This document shows positions 63,881 through 64,000 of a stretch of 64,000 bases of DNA, piece by piece. The DNA comes from Rhodococcus sp. WMMA185. GTDB lineage: Bacteria > Actinomycetota > Actinomycetes > Mycobacteriales > Mycobacteriaceae. The stretch spans positions 310,001 through 374,000 of the forward strand of contig NZ_CP017014.1 in the NCBI RefSeq assembly GCF_001767395.1. The letters are read 5' to 3'. Numbering within the stretch: the stretch's first letter is position 1; the number at the start of each line of letters is the position of its first letter. The translations under genes and the position numbers were made by a program. The notes beneath the pieces were generated by a model, which saw only the letters and a program-made list of their open reading frames with translations, did not search any database and was not told the origin of the DNA.

Positions 63881-64000
63881 ACGCAAGGCGGTACGCCGAG
63901 CGCTGGTCAGCGTTTACGACAAGACCGGTCTGGTCGAACTGGCTAAGGGCCTGCACGAGGCGGGCGTCGAACTGGTGTCGACAGGGTCGACGGCAGCAAA
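63873..64000 (+). CDS. purH: Bifunctional AICAR formyltransferase/IMP cyclohydrolase, N-terminus only
   Basis: The gene runs off the right edge after about 42 codons. The visible start, [32 protein letters not shown], is the standard N-terminus of the IMP cyclohydrolase domain of PurH. GTG 63873 overlaps purN by 8 bp, so purN-purH is a coupled operon completing IMP synthesis. Confidence 0.95.
   Translation, partial: MSERKAVRRALVSVYDKTGLVELAKGLHEAGVELVSTGSTAA

Overview
The window is high-GC actinobacterial DNA, most like a mycolic-acid genus such as Rhodococcus or Nocardia. Supporting signs are the dnaK-grpE-dnaJ-hspR operon with an HspR (HAIR) operator at clpB, a cytosolic GH76-family protein, a UvrD1-type helicase with a C-terminal SH3-like tail, a mycobacterial-type short chorismate mutase, a 34-kDa-antigen-like (DUF5336) protein, and many GTG/TTG starts. 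From memory, the gene order resembles two separate M. tuberculosis blocks (about Rv0350-Rv0385 and Rv0946-Rv0957) brought together here. No tRNA, rRNA, insertion sequence, prophage or CRISPR array was seen.

Region by region. 0-3.4 kb: heat-shock operon (dnaK 3' end, grpE, dnaJ, hspR). 3.4-6.1 kb: a secreted Gly/His/Phe-rich protein and a LuxR-type two-component pair. 6.1-11.2 kb: an acyl-CoA ligase and a cluster of two globin-reductase fusions flanking a reductase without a globin. 11.3-17.5 kb: clpB with its HAIR operator, two membrane-anchored proteins, an SDR and pyrE. 17.5-24.7 kb: membrane protein, SPOUT methyltransferase, GH76 protein, a DsbA-like/CcdA-like pair, two DedA proteins, fba. 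24.7-34.6 kb: DUF3151 protein, FUSC-like and CDF transporters, three small regulator/effector sets, an M50 protease. 35-46.9 kb: purA, a MocR regulator, a CaiB-type racemase, an MFS carrier, two tandem carboxylesterases, a flavin disulfide reductase homologue and NDH-2. 46.9-55 kb: WS/DGAT-fold protein, ApbE-like protein, pgi, chorismate mutase, uvrD1, an M23 peptidase. 55-64 kb: large membrane protein, sucCD, a YigZ family protein, DUF5336 protein, DUF6350-like protein, purN, purH 5' end.

Much of the gene content is central: protein folding, purine and pyrimidine synthesis, glycolysis (fba, pgi), TCA cycle (sucCD) and aromatic amino acids. HspR encoded at 2.9 kb probably represses clpB at 11.4 kb through the operator seen there. 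Several short regulator modules have visible inverted repeats in their promoters: the CDF exporter, the WYL regulator/flavin-protein pair, and the HxlR/MFS pair.

The most interesting observations are: a possible aromatic-amino-acid attenuator ahead of the chorismate mutase gene (a leader ORF with a Trp-Arg-Phe-Phe run, a hairpin, then a U-tract terminator); a 282-bp identical block shared by two otherwise diverged tandem esterases, which looks like gene conversion; and a flavohaemoglobin-like protein whose distal haem residues are changed from Tyr/Gln to Phe/Leu beside a paralogue that keeps them.
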